In this document: positions 33,931 to 46,199 of the stretch, piece after piece
How positions within the stretch are numbered: position 1 is the first letter of the stretch
Layout: the number at the start of each line of letters is the position of its first letter
Source of the DNA: Pseudisothecium myosuroides
Taxonomy: Eukaryota > Streptophyta > Bryopsida > Hypnales > Lembophyllaceae
Length of the DNA: 64,000 bases
Direction of reading: 5' to 3'
Assembly (NCBI GenBank): GCA_951799445.1
Contig: OX637297.1
Coordinates: forward strand, 15,562,001 to 15,626,000
Translations under genes and position numbers: made by a program
Notes under the pieces: generated by a model
What the model was told of the DNA's origin: nothing
Databases searched by the model: none
What the model saw: only the letters and a program-made list of their open reading frames with translations

Positions 33931-35699
33931 CTACTTCTTCTGCCTCTTGGCTGGTGTTTGTGTGGTCTTGGCCACTCCTTTCCTTGCTGACTGTGGCTTA
34001 CTCCCAGTAGGCTTGGACGCTTTCCCTTTTGGCGAAGTTGGCGGTTTACCTCTACCCTTTCCATGCGCCGGTTTTGATTCCGGTTCCAATTCCTCTTTGC
34101 CTTCATCACTCTCCTCTCCTCACTCGGACTGGTCCTCCTCCTTCTCCGAGGTCTCTGGCGATTCACCTTCTTCTGATTTGAGCTCGATTGTAGGTGATGC
34201 CTCCCTTCCTCGCTTGGAAGTTTCTTTCCTTCGTGTTTCAGCTGATGGCTTGTTCGATTGACCGGAAAGGGTACTCTGTGGCGTTCCCTGGTCCGGTTCT
34301 GCAAACTTGCTCTGACTCCAAGTCTGGGATGCGGGTGAAAGCCCTTTTTCGGTTACCGTGTCAATCTTCAACTTGGTCATGCTGGATGGTGTAGTCTTCT
34401 CCTCCCGTTCTCCCTTTGACTTTCGGTCAGCTGAACCCTTGGACGGTGTTGCCCTACTTGAGGTCTCCTTCTTCACCTTTCCGGTTGCCTTCACCGGTTC
34501 CGTCTCCAACTAAAAGCCCGCAATGTCCAAGACCTCCCTCAACTCAAACAAGGTACACTCCATCTTCTCATGATACGACACTAAGACTTGAACAACCTTG
34601 GGTCCCATCTGAGATCCCTCCTTGAGAACCTCAGCCTCAAAGAGTTGGGCTTTGTTTAGCACCTCGCCCGAATTTGCCACAAATTTTCGGATTCGGTTGA
34701 GAGTTTCTAAGGCTTCAGCCGAGAGCTGTCTACCTTCACTCTCAGACTTCTTCTCTAATTCCTTCTTCAGATCCTTTATCTGAACGATTAGACTAGCTAT
34801 CCGGTTTTCTAACTTCAGGGTCACCTCCTTATCACTCAACATTTTCTCTCGGATGCCCTTCAGTTCACTTATAATGACCCCTAGAGGATCAATAGACTTT
34901 GCCCAAACCGGATCCTTACTAGCCCCCTTGCTTGCTACTTCTTTGCCTTTCTTATGGGGCTTCTCCGGTTCTACATCCGGTTCTGACTCATCTACAAATG
35001 CCTCTCTCTGCTCTTCCGGTTCCAGACTGATGTCGTGTTGCAACATGACGATTGCAGACTTGTACTCAGTTACCTCCTTTCCTCTCAACAAGTCATTATG
35101 CTCATACAAATGGAAGAGAAAAGGAGACAAACCGGAAGGCCTTGACTTCCCTATAATCGCTACCATCTTCACAACCACCTCCTTCAACACTAGTCCCCAA
35201 CTAATTTTCCTCTCTCCGGTCAGCGCACCAAATATTGTCTTGGCTATAGTGAGATTGGCCCGGGTAGGACGTTCCGGATTCAGAATCAAAACTAGGAACT
35301 CTAGCACTCTCCTATGCCTTAGGTTGATACAATCCGCCACGGCATAACCATCCTTGGGGTGGACAGGGTTACAAAACTTACCCCGTCAAACTCATGTTGT
35401 CGTCCAGCCAATCCTTCCCCGTCTTTCGGAAAGTTGTAGACCTCGCTCCACGTATCCGGAGTCCATCCGGCTGGCAGCGACCGGATCGTATGGTGCCATT
35501 TGCTTGACTGCTTCTTGAACAGCTCCCCCACCATTGACTCGTTCTTCAGGTTCCATGGCCTCCGCAGGAACCCATCACAACCCAGCCCTTTCAGATCCTC
35601 CCTCAAGAGCGCCATCTCCTTGACATTCTTTGGTAGTCCGGGCACTACTGACCGGAGCTTAAATAAAGGTGACTCCTCTCCTACTTCAGCCTTCACCAT
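33931..35699 (-). pseudogene. Gag-like retroelement ORF with a frameshift and two stops
   Basis: From ATG at 35699 the frame reads MVKAEVGEESPLFKLRSVVP and on to HEFDG. At the C-run 35381-35384 it must shift by one to continue as GKFCNPVHPKDGYAVADCIN, then PERPTRANLTIAKTIFGALT and GLSPFLFHLYEHNDLLRG. This pattern belongs to the putative plant transposon proteins that stand in the gag position of some plant LTR retroelements. A Glu/Lys coiled coil follows, then a basic Ser/Pro/Lys tail to TAG at 33931-33933. Internal stops are TAG 34510-34512 (AGF-stop-LETEP) and TGA 34120-34122 (DQSE-stop-GEESD). No reverse transcriptase is visible. It seems to interrupt the minus-strand gene on either side. 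Confidence 0.55.
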
Positions 35700-36386
35700 G
35701 ACTCTAACCACCGACTTGGATCAACTACAAACCCTGAGCTCTTCCTGCCCTAAAACAATTGTGCACTACTTGTTCTCTCCCACAACAACAATCAGCCTCA
35801 CAACCGCTTAACCGGAATCTTAAACTTGCACTCCTCCAAGCTCTGAGCTCCAAACTCTATTGCAAACATTCACTCTTAACCGGAAAACACCAGACTCAAA
35901 AGATAGAGTGCGGAGGCTTCTCCTTGACCCCTACTTCTCTCCTAACCGTCCGGTTCCCCCGCCGTTGGAACTAACCGTTCCCATCCACACCGGAAAATAA
36001 TTTCTGTTCAATGGCTCTCCAGTTTTCCCGTTAGTGACTGTTGGCCCCAGTTCCCGTTCCCGTTAACCGGTTTGACCGTTCCCAAACTCCTGGAATCCCG
36101 GTTAGGATCCGACATAGGTTTCCGGTTTCCGGTTCAAGACAGGAACAACTAAGATCCGTCTTAACCATTTTATCTCTTTTAGAAGATCCGATGGTTACTA
36201 ATCTAAAACTCTACTAAAATATGTACATAATCCTATAAAACAACAAAAAAAAATTGGAAATAAAATATCTTTAACCTAATTCCATTACAAAGTAATAGAA
36301 TTTGGCGTTCTGGGCTCCGACAGCTGTGGCCCAGAATCTCGACTAGATTTGGGGGAGTCACAGGCTCGGGCAGGCCTTGGACGTTC

Positions 36387-36590
36387 AAATCCTACGTCTG
36401 GATGTCGTCCACGATCAGGGATCGTTGCAACTGCGACAAATCCTGCGCCTGGATGTCGTCCACAATCACGGATCGCTGCAACTGCGATGAATCCTGCGCC
36501 TGGATGTCGTCCACAATCACGGATCGCTGCAACTGCGACGAATCCTGCCCCTAGATGTCATCCACAATCACGAATTGCTGGAACTGCGAC
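36387..36590 (-). repeat. Four 51-bp coding tandem repeats (17 residues each)
   Basis: Units 36387-36437, 36438-36488, 36489-36539 and 36540-36590 encode variants of VIVDDIQAQDSSQLQRS on the minus strand. In the first plus-strand unit CAG has become TAG at 36392-36394, and in the fourth at 36551-36553, while the sister units keep CAG at the same places. Confidence 0.9.
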
Positions 36591-38302
36591 ATAGTGACTG
36601 GGGCTAAAATCTTCACAGGTTCTTGCACTACAGCGGTTTCTGGGTCCACGTGCAGCTGCGACATCATCTTCCCCGGTGACAACTCCTCGCGGGGAACCTC
36701 AAAGGGTGCGGCAGTGTTACGTAGTTGAACCGCCCACGTTGCTGCATTGTCCTCTTCGAATGCGTTCTCCAGCGATTGGACCAATTCCAATATCTGACCC
36801 CGAATTCCCTGAACTCGGCCCGCCCACCTCGGTTGGTTCTTATTCGCCACCCAACCGATGTCAAAGTCCTTGCGCAGGCACAGACATCAGGTCCATATCT
36901 TAGACTGCTCCCCCCAATGCTCGTGTGTGGTTGTCTACCACATCCGAAACACTGCCGGGTGGTGCATGGCGAGGTCCTGCAAGGCGCGGACGCGCACGGT
37001 TTTGACCCACTACATAATGCCATCCAGCACTCGGTCCTTCTTGCCCTCGCATACAAGCTGGGCATCCTTCAACATGGTCGTGTGAACGACATCGGGTTCC
37101 CAGTCCACCATCCCTGAAAACCGGAAGGGCGCTTTGAAAATATAAATACTTAGCGCGCGTAGGACATCTCTGTGGCTACGGCAGAGGGAGCGTACAACCG
37201 CACGACTGACGCCAAAAATTGGGCACGTCAGTTGCCTAAACCTCCCATACACGGAGGTCATCGCAATCCTCAACACCCGCATGAAGTGCGGCGCCTGTAG
37301 ACACGGCACTCGCTCCGCCAGGAGTATGCGTCAAACCTCGTCGGCCTCCTCGTCTGAAAAGCACAACACGGCGTTCATTGAATCGGACAGTGGGAATGCA
37401 AACAACAGAGCTCTTGGTCGAAATACTAGAAACGAAATAGTATGCGGAGGAAAGCACTTACTGTTGTGGCGCCAGGGGAGTGGTGGCAACTTGTGGAAAA
37501 CGATGACTTGCGAGACTACCCACCACAGGGGGCACCAATCCCACCGGTAGCCTTCACAACGGAATTCTGTGTCGCGGGAGAACTATTGGACAGCCTCATC
37601 CACAAGCTGCTCCTGCCAAGCCTTAATTTGGGCGCGCCTGTCTTCGAAGGTCTGCGAGTCTAACAAATACTGAAGATACGTAGCAAGGCGCTCGATATCC
37701 GGTGGGACCTGCCGGTACTTCACATGCTGGCAAATGCTCTTGACTGCACACCCAATAGCAGCGCTGTCGGGGTAATCTTCTTCCTACACACACAACGCGC
37801 ATTGTTTCAATGAAACACAGTTGCAACAGGAAAGTTCAAGACAACAAATGAAATTCAATGGGCTATTTGGAAGCAGGGCAATTGTTTGCTTACCAGCGCC
37901 TTGCACGACCACCACATCGTGCATTCACGAGTGGCGGCTTGGAAACGTCTTGCAGACCTGGATGAGTAGAAGTCGCGGTTGAACTCCTCCGTTGTCTAAC
38001 CCCAGTACTCCCAACCCAGCAACTGCGGCCTGTTCTTGACAAGGTGGAAAATGTTCGGCTCTCTGATGGGCTCTGGCTCTGGCTCTCTCCGAAAATCCGT
38101 CCATAGGGCATCGGCCTTCACTCGTGCCCTCATCTGCACTTCGCGCTCATCCCGTTCCAAGCACGCGCTCCGCCCAGAGTTGGTCTTCTCCAAGCCCGGG
38201 TGATACACACAAGCCTGAGGTGACCCCAAATCGCACATCCGGTACCACTGGAGTGCGGCGTTACCCTCGAAATTCCCCGTCTATGGCACTATGTTGAACT
38301 AC

Positions 38303-38398
38303 GGTGGACGCGGACTGCTGCCGGGAGGATTCTACAGCGCTGTTGGCGGCGGTGGACGGGGGCTGCTACCGGGAGGATTCTACAGCGGTGTTGCCGGC
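38303..38398 (-). repeat. Two 48-bp coding repeats, each with a TAG
   Basis: GGTGGACG starts units at 38303 and 38351. On the minus strand each encodes NPPGSSPRPPP with flanking TAL or TPL, preceded by TAG (38380-38382 and 38332-38334). Because both units share the TAG, the mutation may predate the duplication, or the gene may have ended here. Confidence 0.7.
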
Positions 38399-40354
38399 GG
38401 TGGGGTAAGCACGGCATCGTCTTCCATGGGCTGGTTCTCATTCGCCAACGACGCCTCAATCTGATCGGCGAAGAAATGCAACGCGTCAACAGTGCCACAT
38501 GCCTTGCCTGCAGCCGCGCTACCCAGGGTCTGGCACGCATCCGCCAGGTCCCCAATTGGGTTCATATTGTCGATATCATCAATGCCGTCGAAGTCCTTGG
38601 CAGCAGGTCCGTCTCCCGCGCTGTCGTCGGAGACCACTACCTGCGCGGTGTTTCTTCGAGGCGTAGGCGAAACAGCCAGCTTCTCCCGTTTAGCAGCAGG
38701 CGCCAACTCCAAGGGATGCTGCGTAGTACGCTTAATCGGACTCAGGCCGTGTAGCACCCCCTTCTTTGCCGCATTTGTCTTCAGCTTCGCAGCTCTCTCT
38801 TCCAACGTGAGTCCTGCAACAAGGTGCTGGCCCACGACTGGCAAGGCCTGTAGAACACTGCGCCCTACCACAGTGCGCTAAGAACGGAGGCGGGTACATT
38901 CACTCGCCACCGTCGACCCTCCGTGAACTTCTGGCGGCTGATGCACACTGCTTACGTGCACGTCACCCTCATGGCGCCCACGTGACGAGTCACACTGCTG
39001 CGAAGGCGCAGCAGGAGATTTTGGCGCAGTCAGAACATTTCCTTTCGCAGATTGAGGCTGTAGGAGGTAACTCTTCTGGAACTCCTCCTGGAGTGCATCT
39101 GGTAACTCTTTAGTCACCTTGTTGCCGCCAGTGGCACCCTTGTCCTCAGCACGTGTAGCCTCTATGGCCTGACGAACAACTGCGCGGGGCGCTGGCGGTA
39201 CCACAGGGGTGCTGTGTGGCAGCGGCCCCTTCATATGCACCTTGAAGTGAAAGTTATGAGGGCCAAAAGTGACCGTCTTTGGAGGTCCTTGCTACGTCTT
39301 AGCCTGAGGACTGGCCTCATGCTCCTGCACTTTCTCCGCCAACGGGGGGCCTTTTGCTGGTTCCTCTCGCCTGACACGCCTCTTCAAGGGCTCTTCATCA
39401 CTGTCCGACAACTCAGTCGGGACCTTCGCCGGTGGGAAGCTATCTTTTATGGCCGGAGTTCGCTTCATCCCCTTTGCCGCGCCCGAACCCTCCGAAACGC
39501 TGGCGTTCCTGAGCATGTTGTGTTGTGCGATGCCTTCGTCTTCCTCGTGGTCCTCCAACGGTGCTGGTGGCAGAACACTGGGCCCTGCGCATTTCAACCG
39601 GCGAACAATCTTGTCTTCAACCTCGTCCTCCTTCCCCTTCCTAATCATTTTGCTCACCTTACCCTGACCCCTGCCCTGGTCAGGATACGACAGCATGTGC
39701 TTCGGCATTCCCTCATCATCCTGCACAGCAAGACACTGGGAATCCCACCGGTGTTTGTTGAGTTGCATTTTGTTGGAGAATATTTTGTCGCCGCAGTGCA
39801 CACACATGAAGAACTTGCAGCTTGAATTACCGGGCTTCGGGATGTTCGTGTATGCTTGCGTCGCGCACTCTTTCAGCAACCGCATAAAGTTCTCCTGGGT
39901 GAGGTAGTTCACGTCAATGGTACGGGAGTCGATAGTCACCGAGGCCCAGAAACTAGGTTTCTTCAGCGGTGGTGGTGGTGGCTCGTCAGGTCTCTTCACC
40001 ACCTCATCCTATAGAGAGTACTGGACGGTTTGGCTTAGTCACTTGTGCACAACATGCTAGAAATCTATCTCGTCATTCGCAGTGTCCCTACTCTGCAGTT
40101 TACGGAACTGCATTCTAATTCTAAGGAAGGAACCCGGACCCTAAATCATAAAACCCCTGCAGGTCATTCATAGCACGAAAATCAGACAACATATGCGAGT
40201 TTACCTTCCTACACTATCAAATATGAAGTCTTGTTTGGGCGCAACGTACCTGAAAGTCGTCGGAGAAGGTGTCTTCAATGCCACTGTCCTGCCCGGCGGG
40301 GCCCTCCAAGGATGCCGCCTCCTTCACCCGCCTCGTGTTATTCGATCTTGCCAT

Positions 40355-43300
40355 GTCGCAGCAATAAGTGACTTTGGCACCGGCGTCGGCGAAGCTGAAC
40401 CAATTCCAATACTCAATCACCTCACCCCACCGGAACACTGGTTTGTAGTAGTAGTAGCTATCAGGGCACCTCGCGCCAAGCCTGTAGTCAATCAGTCACA
40501 CGAGGTTTGTTCAAAACCTACTTACATGTCGTGTGAGCCTGCTAAAAATACGAAATTGTGAATGTGACCTCGTCCTTCCTAATGTTTTTGATTTTGAACA
40601 CGGAATCCCTACTGCTCACCTTGCGTTCTCTGTCATCTGTATCGGCCTATCCACAGGAAGACTCAAACCCTAAAAGCTAATCCTTAAGGAGTTCCTAAAC
40701 CGTCCCCCCGTAAACAGAAACGCCGACACCTCTAAAACCTGCATTCTAAATGAAACGCTCTTCCAGATATTCCCTAATTGCGGTCGGGAGCTGAGCGTCG
40801 ATGTCGCCAACTTACTTCACACATTCAGACCCTGCGGTGAACTTCTGCGAGCACACAGAATTCAGCAAGAAAGAAGAGTAGAGTGAAACCTGAGGAAGCA
40901 TAGTGCTGGCCCAAAACATCTTCATTTTTGCAGTCGCAGTTCATTCCTTCGGAGTTGACGTCTTCATCGCCGTGCCCATTTAATTCTTCCGCGTCCGTCC
41001 GTCGCAAATTATAGCAACACTTGAGAGAGAAGTCGACACCTCTGGGACAGCAAGCTACGTGGAAAAACTTGCCTTGAAATCCCGTGCCTCGTTCCCTTGG
41101 CGCTCGTCCAGTGACTGAACCCTAGAAAACCTGGCAAACTACGCAGACGATGCAAGAAATCGTGACGGAGAGATGAAAACTAAAATCACAGCAAGGCGCA
41201 AAGGAAGCAAAGCGCTTGGAACTCAAAACACTACGCAGAGTTGGTCCAGTCAAAGAAGAATGGAACAGACGACAGGGGCTGCTAAGTGGAGACCCCAAAC
41301 CTGGAAACCCGTGCGCGGTTCGGGCGGCAACAAAGCTGGGAGCGTACCCGACCGAACCTGAAATCGAGGCTCTCTCCGATCCCGACTAATTAGAAACCGC
41401 CACGTGTCTCGGAACACAGGCCAGGGCGGTGAATTCTTTGGGATTCTGATTCAGTTCCTTGCACCCAAAACTGAAATTTCTAATAATGTATAATTTTCTG
41501 ATAATGCTCATTCGATTGTCCTTTATGCAAAAATGGCCAAGCCATCCCGTCAAGCCATTATTACCCTTAACTAACTCATACCAGAAATGATTTCAGTCAA
41601 TTCACGTTCTGTATTATCACATGACTCAAGCCCTGAGTGCCAAAACAAGCCAATTAGGACTTGGACATGAATTAGAAGTGAAATAAAACATAACCTGCTA
41701 GCGATTTTTGGAAGTCCACATATTCTCAGAATTATTTTTCAAGTCTCGTTGACAAACGGCGGTGGAAATTCATTAGAATTGTGTATGTTAGGCCCTTAAC
41801 CCTAAACCCTTGTACTGGCACCCCTTTTTTTATTTGACCTGGGAAAAGAGCATTGCAAGAGTGCAATCCATTTTGGAATCAAAACAACCTTGTAATCCCA
41901 CATTATAGTCTTTCAATTCCTAAATGATATTGTTGTATTTTCTTTTCCAATGTTTTGGGAAGCAAGTGTAGTTCCAAATTTGCCCGGTCCCCTTCTAAAA
42001 AAGGACACATCAACAACTTATCTAAATGTTGGCTTTGTCTACATGTGCATTTTATAATCTTTTTGGAAAAAGAAAATAGTTTGTTCCAACGGAGGTCATC
42101 ATATGTTAAGCCATTTTATCTCGTTCTAGTCCATAGGCAGTTGTAGATTTTCTATTTAGAACTGAAATTGAAATTCCTTCATGTTACACAAGTGCTTTTA
42201 AGATTTGATGGAACATCTCAATCATAAAATGTGTGTACTACATTACAACGTTGCAACCACCGTTAGTGGCACGCTTCAACCGTGACCCTCAGTTTTTTCC
42301 GCACTTTGTATCATTAATGTGTAAGCAAAATTCAGTGTCTTGTTTATGATGGAGCACTGTAAAGGAATAATTTTATATCCAATTTATGCACCCCTCAACC
42401 ATATAACAATTAAAAAGGTTTTTTACTAATTAAATCTTAAGCACAAAATATTGTGAATTTTAGCTCAATTCCATGATGGTCACCAAATTTGAGAACCGAA
42501 TTTTCCACAAAAAAGCGGGATTCAATTCCAAATATAGCTCCTAAACCGCCCTTGACGTGAACATTCTAACGCATTTTGTGTTTTGACACAATCTTCTTTT
42601 CAATTATTTTATTTATTGAAAATGATGTTCACCTATTTTAATTTTTTAACATAATAAAAAATACACAAATATATTCATTATCGCAAAAGAGTGATTTTCT
42701 ACTATACCATATAATTATAAGTCCACATGATTTTTTGGATCTAATGGCATTGTTCCCTTTTCTAGAAATTTGGGCCATTGAAAAACCAGACTGTCTACCA
42801 CTTACACGTCAATTGGACCTCTTATAAAGAATTCTTGATTTTATGATGAATAAACAAATAGGATTCCAAAAAAGACTGGGAATATTAATAAAAAATGACT
42901 CTATTACCTCTAATGAATGAATTACTATAGGAACAAAAAAAATTGAAATAGAGTGTAGTGCACATTTCACCACATTTACCTCCTTTTGGGGTAACTTTGA
43001 GTGCGATTTGACCAAATTTTCTTTTTAAATGGTTGACATGCAAAATATGGGTAACCCTGAACCCTTAACATACCCGTCACTATTTGTCTACCCTAATCCC
43101 AAAAGATGTGAGTTTGGATTTCAGTTGTAAATCAACTTCCGTGAAATGATGTTTTCTTAAAAATTTATCCATGTATCTGTAGAATTGTTTAACTTGCACA
43201 CTTACATAATAGTAATGACAATAATTAACAATGACTTTATCGAAATTGTCTTCTAAAACTTCATATGTAGTGGACGAGCATTTGTCCAATGCCTAGTAAT

Positions 43301-46199
43301 ATTTTTTAAAAATCGTAGAGGAAAAGCCTAATTGGGAGCTTCAAGTGCTTTTGGCTAGCTCAAACGAGCCAAAGAAGCACATGTGGTATACTTGCAATAG
43401 CTCGCTCAAAGAGGTTTAAAAGTGAACAACACAATATACAAAGCCTCCTGAAAATGAGACGGCATTTATTTGAATGTTAAAGTTTCCAATTCATGGTACT
43501 AGTAAGCCTATTTTCCAAGGAGTCTGCCAATACTATTTCTAAACCGTATTGTAACTGCTACACCTAAATCGGTAATGAATCAAAAAAGAAATTTAAAAAC
43601 CTTCATGTAAACGGTAAGACATTATTATTAAGAATGTTTTGTCAGGAAGTTAATATTTTTTGGAGACTGTCAAAATTTACAATTAATTTGGATAACAACA
43701 AAAATAGTGAAATATAGCAATGCGCATTATGCTTAGTTAATAAATAAGAATATAAATCCTTAATACTATTTAAGCTCAAATCTCACAATTATAGAACATG
43801 GACACTCAACCAACATTTCAAAGCACCCCTGTTTAAATAAAATAATGCAAACATAACACAAGACTGTCCACGAAATTGCTCACAAGATTTTTTTTGAAAT
43901 GGTTTAAAAATTTATCCTTAGGTTATTACCTGAATGACCCCCTTCAAAAATAGGTAGTGAATGCATTGAAGGGCTCTACTAGAAAAGAATGGTTATGTAT
44001 GCGCAAAATTGACCTAAATTCACACAAAAAATGTCAAGACATTTTGTTTGCGCTCTCTTTTCTGAAATGAAGGAATTTTCAGTAGATAGAATCTGTCACG
44101 AAGAAGGTTGTACCTATATAATTTACGTCAATCATGTAACAGTGTGACCATTTTTATAGGCTTGATTCAAACACCACAATTTCAAAACTAATTTTAGGCC
44201 TTGAACACCTTAAAACTGTGAACGTTTGTTTCTTAAGCTGAGCGAACTTAAAGGTTCTGAGATCACCTAATTCATTGATTTCAAAATCCCAAATACAAAT
44301 TTATGAAAGTCAATAATGAAGATACGTACAAAGTTTGAATCACATGGAAATAGGTTGTAGTTTTGAAGAAAAGGGGGTAGTCCGCAGGAAAGGGTTTATG
44401 GACTTCGGCCTAAACTCCACGCGACAATGGCATTGCATCTCCTACATTTAGTGTGGAACAAAATACGTGACGTAAAATTGTCATATTCTATGTTTTACTA
44501 TCGCTTTTGGCATGGAAGTCCTCAGTTCCTACCTAAATCCTCAAAACAAATTGCACACTTGGGCATGGCCTCCTTGTGAAACCGGGCGTGGCCTCCACAT
44601 TACACCCTTATCCTTGAAGAAGTGTAGAACGCAATTTGCAATTTCTACACTTTATTCTCCAAAGGCATATGCAATGGACCAAGGTGAGTCCTATACCCAA
44701 CTAGCGAAGGTGTTAATAAGTGAGGACATGAATATCGTCCTTCAAATGTTGAAAACATTCTAACTCGTCCATGTAGCAAGTCAGTTCGAGATCAGAAAAG
44801 GCTCTTCATGTCTTTGCAGCGGCACTATCTTTTGCTAGACTATCGACAGCTTTTTTGCTAAACGGAAAATGAGCAAGCCTTCTTTATTTAGCAAACAAAA
44901 ATAAAATAACTAGGTTCGAAAAAATTGTTTAGGCCACTAAAAATATAAAAACTTCAAATCAAAATTGTCATTTATACAAAACGGGAAGTAAAACAATTTT
45001 GTTCAAATGGACAGAATATTTAGACACTGCAAGTGAACCCCCCGGATTTAGTCTCTTTGAAAAATTCGAATTTATAAATAAATGAGGTCAATAATAAAAG
45101 CACTCAAATGTAATCGTGAAGAGAATACTTACTGAATAAGTTTAAAGTTAAAGTTGGACTCCATGAAAAAGTTACAAATGTAGTACTTCTAAGGTAATTG
45201 CATTCGCCGTGCATGTTCACAATTTTCAATCTCTCTAAAATTATGCAAATATGGCACAAGACTATTGGAGAACTTCTCACAAGATTTAAAAAAAAATTGG
45301 CTACAAGTATATGTTTATGGTAAAATGTAAAATAAGATCTTTTTTAATTTACTAAGAATGCAAGAAATGATTATGTGGAGATAGAATTCTTATGTAGGAG
45401 TATTTATATCCTGAATTGAACTTTAAAATGTGAATTCTTTCTTTTCGCACTTTGTAGGTTATTTCCGGTTTACATGTAGGCATATCTATATTTAAAATAC
45501 ACCATTTTGTCACAAAATTATTCCCTTATACATGTAAGCCTTCTCAAACTTTTGTTATTCAATATGAGCAGAATATACTACAAATCATTTAGCTATGAAC
45601 AAGTTTGCACCATATACATGGCATACGTGCATCTGAATTGGTGCCTCATTCAAAAATCTTCCTTTCCAGAATTTTTATAACATATTTCACTAAATCGTAT
45701 CACATCACTCCCATCGGTCTTACTCCATAAACAATAGCGCCGAAGACCGAGAATTATACTGTTTAGAGAGACCATCGATGCATCATCTCGCATTCCATTA
45801 AGAAGGGCAGAGAGGAAAATGTATTGAATTTCCAAGGGCAAATCCAAAACACAATTGATCTAGCATACTCAATTGAGTATTAAATTAAGATTGATGTTAT
45901 CAAAGGAAACATCAGGTTTGACAAATTGTACATAATGGTGTAATATGCTACAAAGAAGGGAATAATCTTTCAAACATGTACTATCTATCTACAAGCTCTA
46001 ATGAAAACTGCATCGGCAAAATTACAAGAATGAATGGCACCTTAATAATATAAGAACCAAAGTTTTTGTTGTACCACTGGAAGAAAATGTTTGGTCCGTC
46101 AACCATGACCTCTGAACACACTATAACATGTACTTGGATTAATAAATAAGCGGGAAGCACTCGCAAAATGCCCAATTAATCGAACTGGGCGTTAATGTT
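40355..46199. other. Long stretch with no supported gene
   Basis: From 40.4 to 41.4 kb the DNA is less AT-rich and should hold the 5' end of the minus-strand gene. The small ORFs at 40825-41007 and 41173-41361 are not convincing. From 41.4 to 46.2 kb it is AT-rich with short chance ORFs only. A small hairpin lies at 43347-43382 (GTGCTTTTGGCT against AGCCAAAGAAGCAC). Confidence 0.45.

Larger units (their letters stand above)
36300..40354 (-). pseudogene. Zinc-finger gene with repeats, 5' part of the Ulp1-linked gene, eleven stops
   Basis: ATG at 40354 opens MARSNNTRRVKEAASLEG, with donor CAG|GTACGT at 40249. The acceptor at 40009-40010 joins in phase 0 to DEVVKRPDEPPPPPLKKPSF. A zinc-finger-like block CVHCGDKIFSNKMQLNKHRW...C (CX2C...HX5C) follows. 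One frame then runs to 38299 with TAG at 39292, 38878, 38380, 38332 and 38299. Further 3' a Trp-rich block FYSSRSARRFQAATREC and CTMWWSCKALVSKQ is seen. The exon starting at 37425 keeps one frame with TGA 37331, TAG 37010, TAG 36935, TGA 36887, TAG 36551 and TAG 36392, ending in a 17-residue tandem repeat. I infer that it continued into the protease exons at 32.7 kb before the retroelement-like segment came between. Exon limits from 38.3 to 37.5 kb are not resolved. Confidence 0.6.

Noticed and set aside
36103..36116. GGATCCGAC word as another core hairpin
   Set aside because: Only half of the core is present and the flanks do not pair.
231..39294. Reassigned stop codons (TAG/TAA read as Gln, as in some ulvophyte green algae)
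   Set aside because: Several stops are TGA at expected Arg or TAG at expected Trp, which that code would not explain. The intact gene at 52.4 kb ends cleanly at TAA, and frameshifts accompany the stops.
231..39294. Stops repaired by U-to-C RNA editing
   Set aside because: This is known in organelles of hornworts, ferns and lycophytes, but these are nuclear-type split genes and mobile elements, and Trp-to-TAG changes could not be repaired that way.
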